Assembly (NCBI RefSeq): GCF_025567625.1
Contig: NZ_JAOQJC010000002.1
Span: forward strand, 62,001 to 126,000
Origin: Paenibacillus sp. J5C2022
GTDB taxonomy: Bacteria > Bacillota > Bacilli > Paenibacillales > Paenibacillaceae
Direction: 5' to 3'
DNA: 64,000 nucleotides
The notes beneath the pieces were generated by a model. The model was not told the DNA's origin and ran no database searches. It saw nothing but the letters and a program-made list of their open reading frames with translations. This document shows positions 43,349 through 52,989 of the stretch, in pieces; the first letter of the stretch is position 1; every line of letters begins with the position of its first letter. A program made the translations under genes and the position numbers.

Positions 43349-46300
43349 ATGACTAGAATGATGAAACGCCTGTTCTTGACGGGAAGTGCCGTTCTTCTGC
43401 TGGCGCTGCTCATCCCTGCGATCGGCTATGCGTATTCCGTGTCCGAGATCGCATCGGACGGGCCGGATACCGGGAAGGGCGCATATGCGCTGTTCCAGGA
43501 GAAGCTGGGCCCGTCTCCTGTCGATGGGCCGGGATCGACCCATATTCATGAGGATGCGGACGATGTAATCGGCAATCACTTTGTGTTCCACATTGAAGAA
43601 GGAGAGGCGATGGACGGCTGCTGTACAGACCGTCAGCGTCTGGAGTTGAAAGGATACGGGTCGTCACCGCTCGTAACGAAAGCGCTGCCAGGGCAGACGT
43701 TTACCTACAATTGGTACTTTAAAGTGAACGAAGAGGAATTCACGATGTCACCCGGCGGCGCGTTCAACCATATTTTTCAATTGAAGATGGTTGGCGGAGA
43801 TGCGGGAGCGCCTGTGCTGACCTATACGCTATCCGACGGCAAGCTGCTGTTCCGACACAGCCCCATCGGCGCCACGATGGATGAAGTGGAAGTGCTGGCG
43901 GAGGCGAATTGGAGCGATGTGACGGACAAGTGGGTGTATGCTTCCATTACGGTGGACAATACCGATGAGCGCAATGAGGATGGCAGCTTCAAGGGAGGCG
44001 CTATCTCGATGAGTCTGCGTAATCTGGACGGCTCCGTCATTATGGAATGGAGCGGCGAGCGCGAGACTTGGCGCGAGGGCGGCGAGTTCAACAGGCCGAA
44101 GTGGGGCATCTACCGCAAAGTATTCCCGGATATCGGTCCGGCCACGATTCGCTTCGCCAACTTCGAAATCATCAATCATAGCGTAGAGTCAGGCGAATCG
44201 CATACAGTCGCAAGCTCGGGCAATACGCACATCGAAGCGGAGACGTTCAGCGATCGCAATGGCCATTTCTTCAAGCAGTCTTGTCCGGAATGTTCCGGAG
44301 GTGCATATATGGAAGTTCCGGAAGGCTGGGAGGATGAGGGCGTAAGCGAGTATTTGGGCTACCGCATTGACAATGCATCGAGCGGACAGACTGCCTATGT
44401 GCACGTATACGGACAAGCAGAGTCGGACACCGGAAGCAGACTGTCGGCAAGCCTGGAAGCGGACAACCCGGACGCTTATCACGAGGTTGCTTTGCCGGTG
44501 GACGAGTGGGGCTGGGCAACCGCCGAGATCGAACTATACTCAGGCGACAATATGCTTTACCTGATGCAGGAAGGCTCCGGGATTAAGCTGGATAAAATCG
44601 CGGTAAGCATTAGCGAGACGCCTCCGGCAGTCGCCATCGTCCCCAGGCTGGACACATTGACGGTGAACGGTCAGCCGCTTGCCGGCTTCGATCCCAACGT
44701 TCATGAGTATGTGTACAAGCTGCCGTTCCAGCCGATGCTTGACGTTCCAGCGATTGGGGCAATGTCCGCATCCGGCGATGTAAGCGTGGAGCAGCCGGCA
44801 GAATGGTTCGGCGAAGGCTTCATTACGGTATCCAACCCGCTGGAGCCGAGTCTGGACGTCACTTACCGGATTGGCTTTACCGGATTCCCGTATCCCGAAT
44901 CGCTGCCGGAGCCGTTCGACATGTACGACATCACCGCTGTCAGCGCTACTGCGGCTCACGGCTCCGGGCCGGCATCAGGCAGCATCGACCGCGACCGCAA
45001 TACGAAGTGGACGGTAGGCGGTACGGAGCAGTCGATCACTTTCGATCTGGGCGAAGTGAAAGAAGTGAACAGAGTGCTGATCGCTTACCACAATCCCAAT
45101 GCGTTTATATTCCAGCTTGACGTATCCGAAGACGGAGAGACGTGGACTCGCGTCATGGCGGATACCGTGGCTGCTCCCGATCAGATCCAAATCCCGCAAT
45201 TGTTCTCATTCGTGGATATAGACGCCAGATACATACGGTACAATGCGTTGGCGAATACGAACAACAATTGGACGGATGTGACAGAGTTTTTCGTTGGAAG
45301 AGGTCCGACAGACCCGGATGCGGAATTACCCGAGCAGCCTATCGATCCACCGAAGCTGGGCGCCATTACCATCGATGGACAGCCATTGACCGATTTCCAT
45401 GCAGATACGCTCGAATACGTCTATGAGTGGCCGTTAGACACATCGGACGTACCTGTCGTGGAGGCGTCCGGAGAGCATGCCATTGAAGTGATCCAGAGCG
45501 ACGGGCTCTATGGAACGGCGACGATCAATGTGACGCATAAGGATCATGCCGATATCACATCTACGTATTCTATCGTGTTCAGAGGGCTTGCGTTGAGGCC
45601 AGGTACCACAGTGCCGGAGAATACAACACTGTATCCCGTGCAAGAGGTGACTTACAGCAGCCAGCACGGCAGCCATCCCGCTTCCAATGCGGTAGACGGC
45701 AAAAGCATGACGAGATGGGCGGTTAGCGTCACGAACAGCCCGCATTGGTCCGTCTACGATTTGGGAGAGGTGAAGCCTGTTAGCTATATACTGGCTTCTC
45801 ATATGAACGCCCACAACCGCAATATGCACTTTAAGCTGGAGCTGTCGGTGGACGGTGAGCAATGGACGACTGTCTTCGATGGAGACAGCACGATGCTGGC
45901 GAACGATCCCGATACGATTCCGAACGAAGGCGAAGGACTCGAGCTGTTCGCCTTCAAACAGAACGAAGCCCGTTACGTTCGTTATACTGGCAACGGAGCA
46001 ACAACGGACACAGGCGATCGGGACAACTGGCATAATTTGATCGAGATTCTGATAGGAGGAGGAACGCCGCCGCAATCTTCGGGGGACGGGAAGATTAGAA
46101 CGTTCGGAATAATCCGGGATGCGGATGCGTTGGCGGCAGGCGGATTTACGGCTAACAAGCTGCGTTTGCAAGGCAGCATGTTCACAGACGATGCCGGGCA
46201 GCTTGACGGATTCATGACAATGTACGACGTCCCGAGTGGCGATTACATCTCTATGGATATAGCGACCTCCGAGCTGCTGAAGCTGACTGAGCAGGAAGCG

Positions 46301-46486
46301 GTCGTACAAGGCATTGCATACGATAAGGAATGCTTGATCTATACAGTTCGCTTAACCTTCAAGCCGGCTTTGGGTGGAGGTCAGGTATCGATCCGGATCT
46401 GGGAGGGCGATGTTGCCGGGGGAGATGCCATGGCAACCTTGGACGACGCTGCTTTATATGGATTAATCAGTATCGAATTGGAGTGA
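43349..46486 (+). CDS. Secreted modular polysaccharide-lyase-like protein with CBM and discoidin domains
   Basis: The protein has 1045 residues. Signal peptide: residues 1-~28 (MKRLFLTGSAVLLLALLIPAIGYA). Residues ~35-275 form a jelly-roll domain with NWYFKVNEEEF, FNHIFQLKM and ATIRFANFEI, like concanavalin-fold polysaccharide lyases (PL7/PL13/PL20 group); the exact family is not certain. Residues ~290-425 resemble a CBM6/35 module. Then come two repeats of a cadherin-like sandwich (LTVNGQPLAGFDPNVHEYVY and ITIDGQPLTDFHADTLEYVY) each followed by an F5/8-type discoidin domain. A final ~130-residue domain is unrecognised. It should bind and cut an acidic polysaccharide outside the cell. The ribosome binding site is AAAGGAGG. 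Confidence 0.85.
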   Translation: MTRMMKRLFLTGSAVLLLALLIPAIGYAYSVSEIASDGPDTGKGAYALFQEKLGPSPVDGPGSTHIHEDADDVIGNHFVFHIEEGEAMDGCCTDRQRLELKGYGSSPLVTKALPGQTFTYNWYFKVNEEEFTMSPGGAFNHIFQLKMVGGDAGAPVLTYTLSDGKLLFRHSPIGATMDEVEVLAEANWSDVTDKWVYASITVDNTDERNEDGSFKGGAISMSLRNLDGSVIMEWSGERETWREGGEFNRPKWGIYRKVFPDIGPATIRFANFEIINHSVESGESHTVASSGNTHIEAETFSDRNGHFFKQSCPECSGGAYMEVPEGWEDEGVSEYLGYRIDNASSGQTAYVHVYGQAESDTGSRLSASLEADNPDAYHEVALPVDEWGWATAEIELYSGDNMLYLMQEGSGIKLDKIAVSISETPPAVAIVPRLDTLTVNGQPLAGFDPNVHEYVYKLPFQPMLDVPAIGAMSASGDVSVEQPAEWFGEGFITVSNPLEPSLDVTYRIGFTGFPYPESLPEPFDMYDITAVSATAAHGSGPASGSIDRDRNTKWTVGGTEQSITFDLGEVKEVNRVLIAYHNPNAFIFQLDVSEDGETWTRVMADTVAAPDQIQIPQLFSFVDIDARYIRYNALANTNNNWTDVTEFFVGRGPTDPDAELPEQPIDPPKLGAITIDGQPLTDFHADTLEYVYEWPLDTSDVPVVEASGEHAIEVIQSDGLYGTATINVTHKDHADITSTYSIVFRGLALRPGTTVPENTTLYPVQEVTYSSQHGSHPASNAVDGKSMTRWAVSVTNSPHWSVYDLGEVKPVSYILASHMNAHNRNMHFKLELSVDGEQWTTVFDGDSTMLANDPDTIPNEGEGLELFAFKQNEARYVRYTGNGATTDTGDRDNWHNLIEILIGGGTPPQSSGDGKIRTFGIIRDADALAAGGFTANKLRLQGSMFTDDAGQLDGFMTMYDVPSGDYISMDIATSELLKLTEQEAVVQGIAYDKECLIYTVRLTFKPALGGGQVSIRIWEGDVAGGDAMATLDDAALYGLISIELE

Positions 46487-46500
46487 GAATATAGCTGCAA

Positions 46501-46545
46501 GAAAGGGGCTTCCCCATATCATATTTGACCAAGGGACGCCCTTTC
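46501..46545. terminator. Bidirectional terminator hairpin between the lyase-like gene and the binding protein
   Basis: GAAAGGGGCTTCCC pairs with GGGACGCCCTTTC across a ~18-base loop. It lies between two convergent genes and is likely to serve both. Confidence 0.65.
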
Positions 46546-46562
46546 TTCATTTCATTCATCGA

Positions 46563-48152
46563 TTAACGGGTCAATTCAATCACGCCGTCGTTGTTGAAGT
46601 AGCGCTCCGTCGCTTCCGCAATAATCTCGTCGCCTCCCCGGTCCCTGTATTCCTCCAGCACTTCGGGCCATTCTTCTATCGGCCGGACGCCGTAGATCAT
46701 CTGGACCATATTGTCCACGATGAAGGAGGGACCGACATCCTGCTGAGGCGCAAGCGTCGGGTACTTCATGAATGCGGGCAACTCGGGGTAGAAGCCGATT
46801 CCGCCTAATCCTTCCTTGCGGAGAGTATGGTCCATAGCGTGAATGATTTCTTGACCGTATTTCATGGTTGCGATCTTGTCCCGATTGATTGCAGAGTCTG
46901 TAATGAGCCATAACGTTCCGGAGCGCCACACTTCCTCGTCTTGCTCCTCCAGCGTGACGGGTGCTCCGTAATAATCGATAGACCCGTCCCGGTCGACCGA
47001 ATAGGTTTCTCCTTCAATGCCGAACGTATAGAACATGGACGCTTCACGGGAAGTCGCCTGCCATTCCAGAAACTTCAGAATCGCAATCACGCGTTCCGGC
47101 TCCACCTTATTATTCACGTAATAGGAGGTGAGCACGGGCGTATACAGCAAGTAGCCGCCCGTATGCTTCGGGCCCTTCGGTGAAGGAATGATGCCGACCG
47201 AGGCATCCGGCACAGCTTGCTGGATCGTAGTTGCGAAGGTATTTAACGAAATGGCATTGTGCGACCACATCGCAGCTTCGCCGCTATTAATCGTCTTGAA
47301 GAAGTGGGATGCGGTGATCGTTGCAAAGTCTCTGGCGATTAATCCTTCGTCATACATCGTCTTCATCGTGCGCAGCGCTTGCTGCATCGCTTCGATCTTG
47401 AAAAACTTAGGAACGACTTCATCTCCGATGACGGTAAACTGGTCCTTATAGGGGAGAACGTCGTATGCTCCGAACACAAGATCGGCATACTTGAAGTTCT
47501 CCCTCATGGCATATGGCGCGGCTACACCAAGCTTCTTGAACGCCCGCAGCATGGCTACGAACTCCTCGACGGTCTGCGGAGGCGACAATCCGGTCTGCTG
47601 CAGCAAGTCCTTCCGTATGTAGGTTGCTCTGCGCGAAGGATTGCTTAGATAAGACGGGACGCCGAATATTTCTCCATTCATCGATACGGCCTTCCATGCC
47701 GCTTCCGGTATCAGCTCCATTAATTTCGGCGTATGCGTCTTCAGCAGCTGCGATAGCGGATGAAAAACGCCGGCCTCGACTGAACCGGACATAGCGGGAG
47801 TGGAGGGCGTGCCGTAGACGCCTACGACATCCGGAATTTGTCCGCTTGCGAACAGCAGAGGCAGCTTATCTTGTTCGGTCACTTGCACATGCATGCGTAC
47901 GCCAAAGTGATCGTAAAGCTTGTCGAGCCATTTCTCGTGCTGCAAATCCACTTTCGAGCTGTAGCCGCCGCTCTTCGTAGTTGGCAATGAGATCGTGAAT
48001 GCCAGCGGCTTCTGCAATAGCCAGTTCGATGCATGCTGAGGGGGATTCGCAGGAGCGGGCGAGCCGCTCTGGGACTTCTTGTCCCACCACGAGCAGCCGG
48101 ACATGACAATAATGTAGATGCATATAAACAATATATTGCGTCTCCATTTCAT
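46563..48152 (-). CDS. Extracellular solute-binding lipoprotein, LplA-like (twin 1)
   Basis: The protein has 529 residues. The lipoprotein signal ends in MSGC (Cys20), then a Ser/Pro-rich linker. The body shares with its neighbour at 48259 and with the one at 29304 the phrases FASGQIPDVVGVYG, SNPSRRATYIRKDLLQQTGL, AMRENFKYADLVFGAYDVLPYKDQF and the C-terminal VDNMVQMIYGVRP. It binds an oligosaccharide for the divergent LplB/C permeases at 50083-51926. It lies downstream of twin 2, 106 bp after its stop, with a hairpin in the gap. Why there are two binding proteins for one permease pair is open; different ligands are likely. Confidence 0.92.
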   Translation of the reverse strand: MKWRRNILFICIYIIVMSGCSWWDKKSQSGSPAPANPPQHASNWLLQKPLAFTISLPTTKSGGYSSKVDLQHEKWLDKLYDHFGVRMHVQVTEQDKLPLLFASGQIPDVVGVYGTPSTPAMSGSVEAGVFHPLSQLLKTHTPKLMELIPEAAWKAVSMNGEIFGVPSYLSNPSRRATYIRKDLLQQTGLSPPQTVEEFVAMLRAFKKLGVAAPYAMRENFKYADLVFGAYDVLPYKDQFTVIGDEVVPKFFKIEAMQQALRTMKTMYDEGLIARDFATITASHFFKTINSGEAAMWSHNAISLNTFATTIQQAVPDASVGIIPSPKGPKHTGGYLLYTPVLTSYYVNNKVEPERVIAILKFLEWQATSREASMFYTFGIEGETYSVDRDGSIDYYGAPVTLEEQDEEVWRSGTLWLITDSAINRDKIATMKYGQEIIHAMDHTLRKEGLGGIGFYPELPAFMKYPTLAPQQDVGPSFIVDNMVQMIYGVRPIEEWPEVLEEYRDRGGDEIIAEATERYFNNDGVIELTR

Positions 48153-48215
48153 GAAGCGATTCCTCCCTATTTACTCTGTTCATAGCTGTAAAGAATAACG
48201 ATGATGGGCATGCAA

Positions 48216-48253
48216 GAGCCGGCAGTCGTGAATGCGTCACGGACTGCCGGCTG
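48216..48253 (-). terminator. GC-rich hairpin between the twin binding-protein genes
   Basis: AGCCGGCAGTC and GACTGCCGGCT pair perfectly with a further GTGA/TCAC stem inside. There is no clear T-run in the minus direction, so it may be a partial terminator or an mRNA-stabilising element that sets the ratio of the two proteins. Confidence 0.5.
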
Positions 48254-48258
48254 CGTCT

Positions 48259-49851
48259 TCATGGACGTAATCGTTGTTCCTGCAGATGAATAGTGCCTTC
48301 CTCGTTAAAATAGCGCGTCGTAGCTTCTTGTATAATCTCGTCGCCGCCTCTTGCGCGGTATTCCTCCAGCACCTTCGGCCAATCGGCAATCGGTCTTGCC
48401 CCGTACACCATCTGCACCATATTATCGATTATGAATGACGGACCTACATCCTGCTGCGGGAATGCCAGCTCCGGATAAGCGGTTATCGTCTCGAGCTCGG
48501 GATAGAAGCCGATTCCTCCCCTGCCTTCATGCTGCAGGATGGAATCGAACGCTTGCATAATCTGGCGTCCGTCCTCTGTCGTCTCATACAGCAGACGGTT
48601 CATCGTCATATCGCGGACGGCCCACAGCACGCCGCTGCGCCAGCTTTCTTCCTGCCAACCCGACCTCGTCTTGGGAGCGCCATAATAATCGATGCTGCCG
48701 TCATCATTGACGGCATAGGTCTCGCCTTCCACACCGAAAGTATAGAACAGCTGCGCTTCCTCGGATAGCGCTTGCCATTCAAAAAACTTCAATATGGCGA
48801 TAACCCGCTCTTCCTCAACGTTTTTATTAATATAGAAGGAAGTGACGACAGGAGAATAGTAGAAATAGCCGCCTTCGCCGTCGGGCCCGATGGGGGAAGG
48901 AATAATCCGCACTTCGGCGGCTGGCTCGACTTGGCGAATATTGTTCGAGAACCCGGTAAGAGCTACCGCATTTTGCGACCATATGGCGGCATTGCCGCTC
49001 TCTATATTATTGAAGAAATCCGATGCGGTAAGCGTCGCGAAATCTTTCGCAATAAGGCCTTCGTCGTACATGTCCTTCAGCGTCTGCAATGCCTGCATCA
49101 TTTTGTCCGTCTGAAAAAACTTTGGGACGACTTCGCCGTCTATGACCGTGAATTGATCCCGATAGGGAAGTACGTCGAAAGCGCCCAGCACGATGTCCGC
49201 ATATTTGAAGTTTTCGCGCATGGCGTAAGGATGCTGAACGCCGATTGTTTTGAACGCCCGCAGCACATCGACGAATTCCTCAATCGTTCTGGGTACTTCC
49301 TTACCGGTCTTCTTCAGCAAATCCATCCGTATAAAGGTGGCTCTTCGGGACGGATTGCTGAGGAAGCCAGGCAGCCCGTATATTTCTCCGTTCAGCGTCA
49401 CAGCATCCCAGGCCGCTTCAGGCACGTAATGGTACAGGTCGGGCACATGCTCCTTGAGCAGCTGTGTCAAAGGCTGGAACAATCCCGCTTCGACAGAGCC
49501 CGACATGGACGGGTTGGACGGCGTTCCGATTGCGCCGACCACGTCCGGAAGCGAGCCTCCCGCGAACATATGTCCCATTTTGACATCCTCTACAACTCGC
49601 GTATCCATATAAACGTTAAACAGCTCTTCCTGTTTCTTTATCCATTTTTCGTTCTGCAAGTCTACACGAGACGGGTAGCCGCTGGCAATCGTAGTGGGAT
49701 AAGAGATGGAAAAGCGCAACATGTTGTCTGTATTCGTCTTGTCTGCGGCTGTCGAACCTTTGTCCGCTTTCCCGGCGCCAGCCATATTGACCGAGCAACC
49801 CAGCACGGTGAAAGCGAGCAGAAGGAGAAAGGATAGCCACACCTTTTTCAA
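48259..49851 (-). CDS. Extracellular solute-binding lipoprotein, LplA-like (twin 2)
   Basis: The protein has 530 residues. The lipoprotein signal ends in VLGC (Cys19). It shares the family phrases FAGGSLPDVVGAIGTPSNP, LPGFLSNPSRRATFIRMDLL and MRENFKYADIVLGAFDVLPYRDQF. It is closer to the alpha-galactoside locus protein at 29304 in several of these than twin 1 is. It is divergent from the permease genes, with ~230 bp of AT-rich promoter DNA between the starts. It is the first gene of a minus-strand pair with twin 1. It would be held on the outer face of the membrane by its lipid anchor. Confidence 0.93.
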   Translation of the reverse strand: MKKVWLSFLLLLAFTVLGCSVNMAGAGKADKGSTAADKTNTDNMLRFSISYPTTIASGYPSRVDLQNEKWIKKQEELFNVYMDTRVVEDVKMGHMFAGGSLPDVVGAIGTPSNPSMSGSVEAGLFQPLTQLLKEHVPDLYHYVPEAAWDAVTLNGEIYGLPGFLSNPSRRATFIRMDLLKKTGKEVPRTIEEFVDVLRAFKTIGVQHPYAMRENFKYADIVLGAFDVLPYRDQFTVIDGEVVPKFFQTDKMMQALQTLKDMYDEGLIAKDFATLTASDFFNNIESGNAAIWSQNAVALTGFSNNIRQVEPAAEVRIIPSPIGPDGEGGYFYYSPVVTSFYINKNVEEERVIAILKFFEWQALSEEAQLFYTFGVEGETYAVNDDGSIDYYGAPKTRSGWQEESWRSGVLWAVRDMTMNRLLYETTEDGRQIMQAFDSILQHEGRGGIGFYPELETITAYPELAFPQQDVGPSFIIDNMVQMVYGARPIADWPKVLEEYRARGGDEIIQEATTRYFNEEGTIHLQEQRLRP

Positions 49852-50082
49852 TTTATCCCCTTCTTTCTATACATATATATTGTTAATTGTACTATCGCTT
49901 CGAATACGCGGAGAATGGAGAAAATTATTTATGATTGTGTTTTTTTACGATTGTTGCAATCGCTTACGGCTGTGCTTATCGTAAAAAAACACAATCAACT
50001 TATACTTTTCGCCATGTGCATGCCTGTTCCCTGCATAGTAATATCAATGGTGAACGAGCCCATGACGGACGGGAGGAACATT

Positions 50083-51030
50083 ATGCCAAGTACTGGGGCT
50101 GGGCAGAAGAGGCTATTCGACACGACGTGGCAGCTCCTACGATTTATGCGAAAATACTGGATTTTATACGTGCTGGCACTGCCCGGCATTCTTTTCTTCC
50201 TTGTATTTCGCTATATTCCTTTGCTGGGGTCCGCGATTGCGTTCCAACATTTCAGTATTTTCAAAGGAATCACGGGCAGTCCCTGGGCAGGCTTTGACCA
50301 ATTCCGGCGGATGTTCGCTTTTACCGATTTTTTGCTCATCTTGAAAAACACCCTGTTGATTAGCGCCTACGATTTGATCTTTGCGTTCCCTGTCCCCATC
50401 ATTTTAGCCATTTTGCTGAACGAGCTGCGTCTCGTCATGCTGAAGAGGTTCATTCAGACGGCCCTCTATTTGCCTCACTTCTTATCCTGGATCGTTGTCG
50501 GGGGGATGATTATCGGGCTGTTGTCGCCGTCGACGGGACTGGTCAACGAGTTGATTTCGCTATTCGGGGCGGAGCCAGTATACTTCTTGGGAGAGCCGGC
50601 ATTTATCCGTTCCATCATTATCGGCTCGGGCATATGGAAGGAAAGCGGATGGGGAATGATCGTCTATCTGGCGGCTATTGCGGGTATTCATCCCGACTTG
50701 TACGAATCGTCGCAAATCGACGGGGCAGGATGCGTGCGGCAAGCCTTCTCCATTACGATTCCGTCCATCATGCCGACCATCGTCATCCTGTTTCTGCTGC
50801 ATGTAGGCAACTTTCTTGATTACGGATTTGAACGGGTATATATCTTCCTGAATCCGCTCAACAAGGGGAATGCGGAAATTATCGATACTTATATGTACAC
50901 GGCGGGACTGGTCGGCCAGCAGTACAGTTATACGACGGCAATCGGCCTGTTCAAATCCGTCGTTGGCCTGGCGCTTCTAATGATCGGCAATACACTCAGC
51001 AAGAAGGCTACCGGCAGCGGGTTGTATTAA
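50083..51030 (+). CDS. Sugar ABC transporter permease, LplB family
   Basis: The protein has 315 residues from the ATG at 50083 (GGGAGGAACATT upstream); the frame is open farther left to 49915 but that extension has no family resemblance. Membrane segments start at YWILYVLALPGILFFLVFRYIPLLG. The coupling loop is HPDLYESSQIDGAGCVRQAFSITIPSIMPTI. It is closely similar to the permease at 27287. Its stop overlaps the next gene's start (TAATG), so translation is coupled. The ATPase is missing here as well. Confidence 0.92.
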   Translation: MPSTGAGQKRLFDTTWQLLRFMRKYWILYVLALPGILFFLVFRYIPLLGSAIAFQHFSIFKGITGSPWAGFDQFRRMFAFTDFLLILKNTLLISAYDLIFAFPVPIILAILLNELRLVMLKRFIQTALYLPHFLSWIVVGGMIIGLLSPSTGLVNELISLFGAEPVYFLGEPAFIRSIIIGSGIWKESGWGMIVYLAAIAGIHPDLYESSQIDGAGCVRQAFSITIPSIMPTIVILFLLHVGNFLDYGFERVYIFLNPLNKGNAEIIDTYMYTAGLVGQQYSYTTAIGLFKSVVGLALLMIGNTLSKKATGSGLY

Positions 51031-51926
51031 TGGGATACAGAATCGGGGCGACAGCAGGCATGACAATGACGAAATGGCAGAGAGCTTTCAACGCATGTAA
51101 CCTGATATTTTTATCCGGATTGGGGTTCAGCATGATTTTGCCGCTAGTCCACATCGTTGCACAATCCTTCAGCAGCAATAAAGCGATTGCGACGGGGAAG
51201 GTATCCTTCTGGCCCGTTGAGTTCACGATAGCGAACTACAGCGTGATATTGGGGGATTCTTCAATTTGGCGGGCGTTTCTAATCAGCACCATCATCACGG
51301 CCGTCGGCACGCTGATCAATCTGGTTGCGACATCGACGCTTGCCTATCCGCTATCCCGGACGGAATTCGTGCTTCGCAAGCCGATTCTGGTCATGATTCT
51401 CATTACGCTCGTTTTCTCGGCTCCGCTCATTCCGAATTTTCTGGTTATCAAAAGTCTGGGCATGCTTGATACGCTATGGGCGCTCATGATTCCTATGGCG
51501 ATCAGCGCTTATACATTATTTGTTATGCGCTCGTTCTTCATGCATTTGCCAGTTGAGCTTATCGATGCCGCCAGAATTGACGGATGCGGAGAAGCGCGTA
51601 TAATATGGCATATCGTAATGAAAATGTCCAAGCCTTTATTGGCGACGATGACGATCATCTTTTCCGTTGGGCACTGGAATCGCTACGCGGAGGCGATCTA
51701 TTATTTGAACGACCGCAAGCTGATGCCCCTGCAGGTGCGGCTGAGGGAGATCATCGTTGCTGATGTGTACGAGACGGACCCTCTCTCGGCAATTTATGTC
51801 CAGTTATCTCCGGAAGGCATCAAGATGGCGGTCATTGTCGTCGCTACCGTGCCGATTGTTTTCGTTTACCCGTTCTTGCAGAAGTATTTCGTCAAGGGCT
51901 TGCTTATCGGCTCCATCAAATCGTAA
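51030..51926 (+). CDS. Sugar ABC transporter permease, LplC/YtcP family
   Basis: The protein has 298 residues with six membrane segments. The coupling loop is LPVELIDAARIDGCGEARIIWHIVMKMSKPLLAT and the C-terminus YPFLQKYFVKGLLIGSIKS. The ATG at 51030 overlaps the previous stop; a later Met at 51060 gives a protein closer in length to the paralogue at 28283. It forms the importer with the LplB-type protein before it and the twin binding proteins. A YesN/YesM pair follows 40 bp later. Confidence 0.92.
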   Translation: MGYRIGATAGMTMTKWQRAFNACNLIFLSGLGFSMILPLVHIVAQSFSSNKAIATGKVSFWPVEFTIANYSVILGDSSIWRAFLISTIITAVGTLINLVATSTLAYPLSRTEFVLRKPILVMILITLVFSAPLIPNFLVIKSLGMLDTLWALMIPMAISAYTLFVMRSFFMHLPVELIDAARIDGCGEARIIWHIVMKMSKPLLATMTIIFSVGHWNRYAEAIYYLNDRKLMPLQVRLREIIVADVYETDPLSAIYVQLSPEGIKMAVIVVATVPIVFVYPFLQKYFVKGLLIGSIKS

Positions 51927-51966
51927 GAGCCGGCTACTCCATTTCGGAAAGGCAGTGATTGTCGTT

Positions 51967-52989
51967 ATGCGCTTACTGATCGTGGATGATGAACCCGTTA
52001 TTCGCAAGGGGCTGCTGGCTATGGCGGCATCCTATGAGCCTTCCTTTACGGAAATCCGTACGGCGGGCAACGGCGAAGATGCGCTTCGCGAGCTGGAGAC
52101 GGCGCAGCCGGACATCGTCATGACCGACATCCGCATGCCCAGAATGGACGGGCTGCAGCTTTGCAAGCAGATGAGCGAGCGCTATCCCCTCATTCAGACG
52201 ATTGTCGTGTCGGGGTATAGCGATTTCGATTATGCGCAGAAGTGCATTCAGTACGGCGTCAAGCACTATTTGTTGAAACCGGTTTCCAAGTCCGATCTGT
52301 TCGCCATTATCGATCAGTTGGCGCAGGAATCCAACAAAGGCTACATTCCCGTATCCAGATATATGGAATGGATCGGCAAGGCAGAGAACTGCATATGGTC
52401 GCAGCAGAACGATGAATTGAAGGGGTTGATGGCGGAATGGAGACAATATTGTCTGACCGCCAGCCGCAACGCCAGCCATCTGAAGGATGTGCTGACCGAC
52501 TGTCTGGAGCTGCTGAGGCAGAAGTTGCAAGAGAGAAGCTATACGCCCGCTGTGAAGGGCGGACTCAAGCTGCATGCCGCCGGAGCCCAGAATGTGATGG
52601 ACCAGTTCGAGGAAGTGCTGTCCGGCATCGTCGAGCACCTTGCCGCGACCAGAACGGGGAAGTACAAGGACCCGATGGAAGAGGCGAGAAATTATATCGA
52701 CGAGAGACTCAAACAGGATTTGACGCTGGACGAGGTGGCGGATCTGGTTGGATTGACACCGACTTATTTCAGCGCGCTATTCAAGAAGGTGACGGGCGAA
52801 ACATTCGTGCAATACCGGATCAAGAAACGGATGGAACGCGCGAAGGAGATGCTCGCCATCCCGCATTACCGCATATTCGACATCGCATCCGAAGTCGGTT
52901 ACGAAGACTATCCCCATTTCACCAAAACGTTTAAAAAATGTTACGGCATATCGCCATCCGATTACCGCATGAAGCTGGGGATACGATGA
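51967..52989 (+). CDS. yesN: Response regulator with AraC DNA-binding domain, YesN family
   Basis: The protein has 340 residues from the ATG at 51967; the region AAGG before it is far, and a GTG at 51955 is an alternative start. The receiver domain has the acidic pocket IVDDEP, the phospho-acceptor Asp54 in MTDIRMPRMDG, and the Lys of the HYLLKPVSK phrase. A ~120-residue linker follows. The last ~100 residues form an AraC helix-turn-helix pair (VADLVGLTPTYFSALFKK and IASEVGYEDYPHFTKTFKKCYGISPSDYR). It is coupled to the kinase by an ATGA overlap. It likely activates the adjacent sugar-transport genes when the kinase senses a sugar or the binding protein. Confidence 0.93.
   Translation: MRLLIVDDEPVIRKGLLAMAASYEPSFTEIRTAGNGEDALRELETAQPDIVMTDIRMPRMDGLQLCKQMSERYPLIQTIVVSGYSDFDYAQKCIQYGVKHYLLKPVSKSDLFAIIDQLAQESNKGYIPVSRYMEWIGKAENCIWSQQNDELKGLMAEWRQYCLTASRNASHLKDVLTDCLELLRQKLQERSYTPAVKGGLKLHAAGAQNVMDQFEEVLSGIVEHLAATRTGKYKDPMEEARNYIDERLKQDLTLDEVADLVGLTPTYFSALFKKVTGETFVQYRIKKRMERAKEMLAIPHYRIFDIASEVGYEDYPHFTKTFKKCYGISPSDYRMKLGIR

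Noticed and set aside
49915..50082. 56-residue N-terminal extension of the permease at 50083
   Set aside because: No family member has it, no ribosome binding site is seen upstream, and the ATG at 50083 has a strong one.
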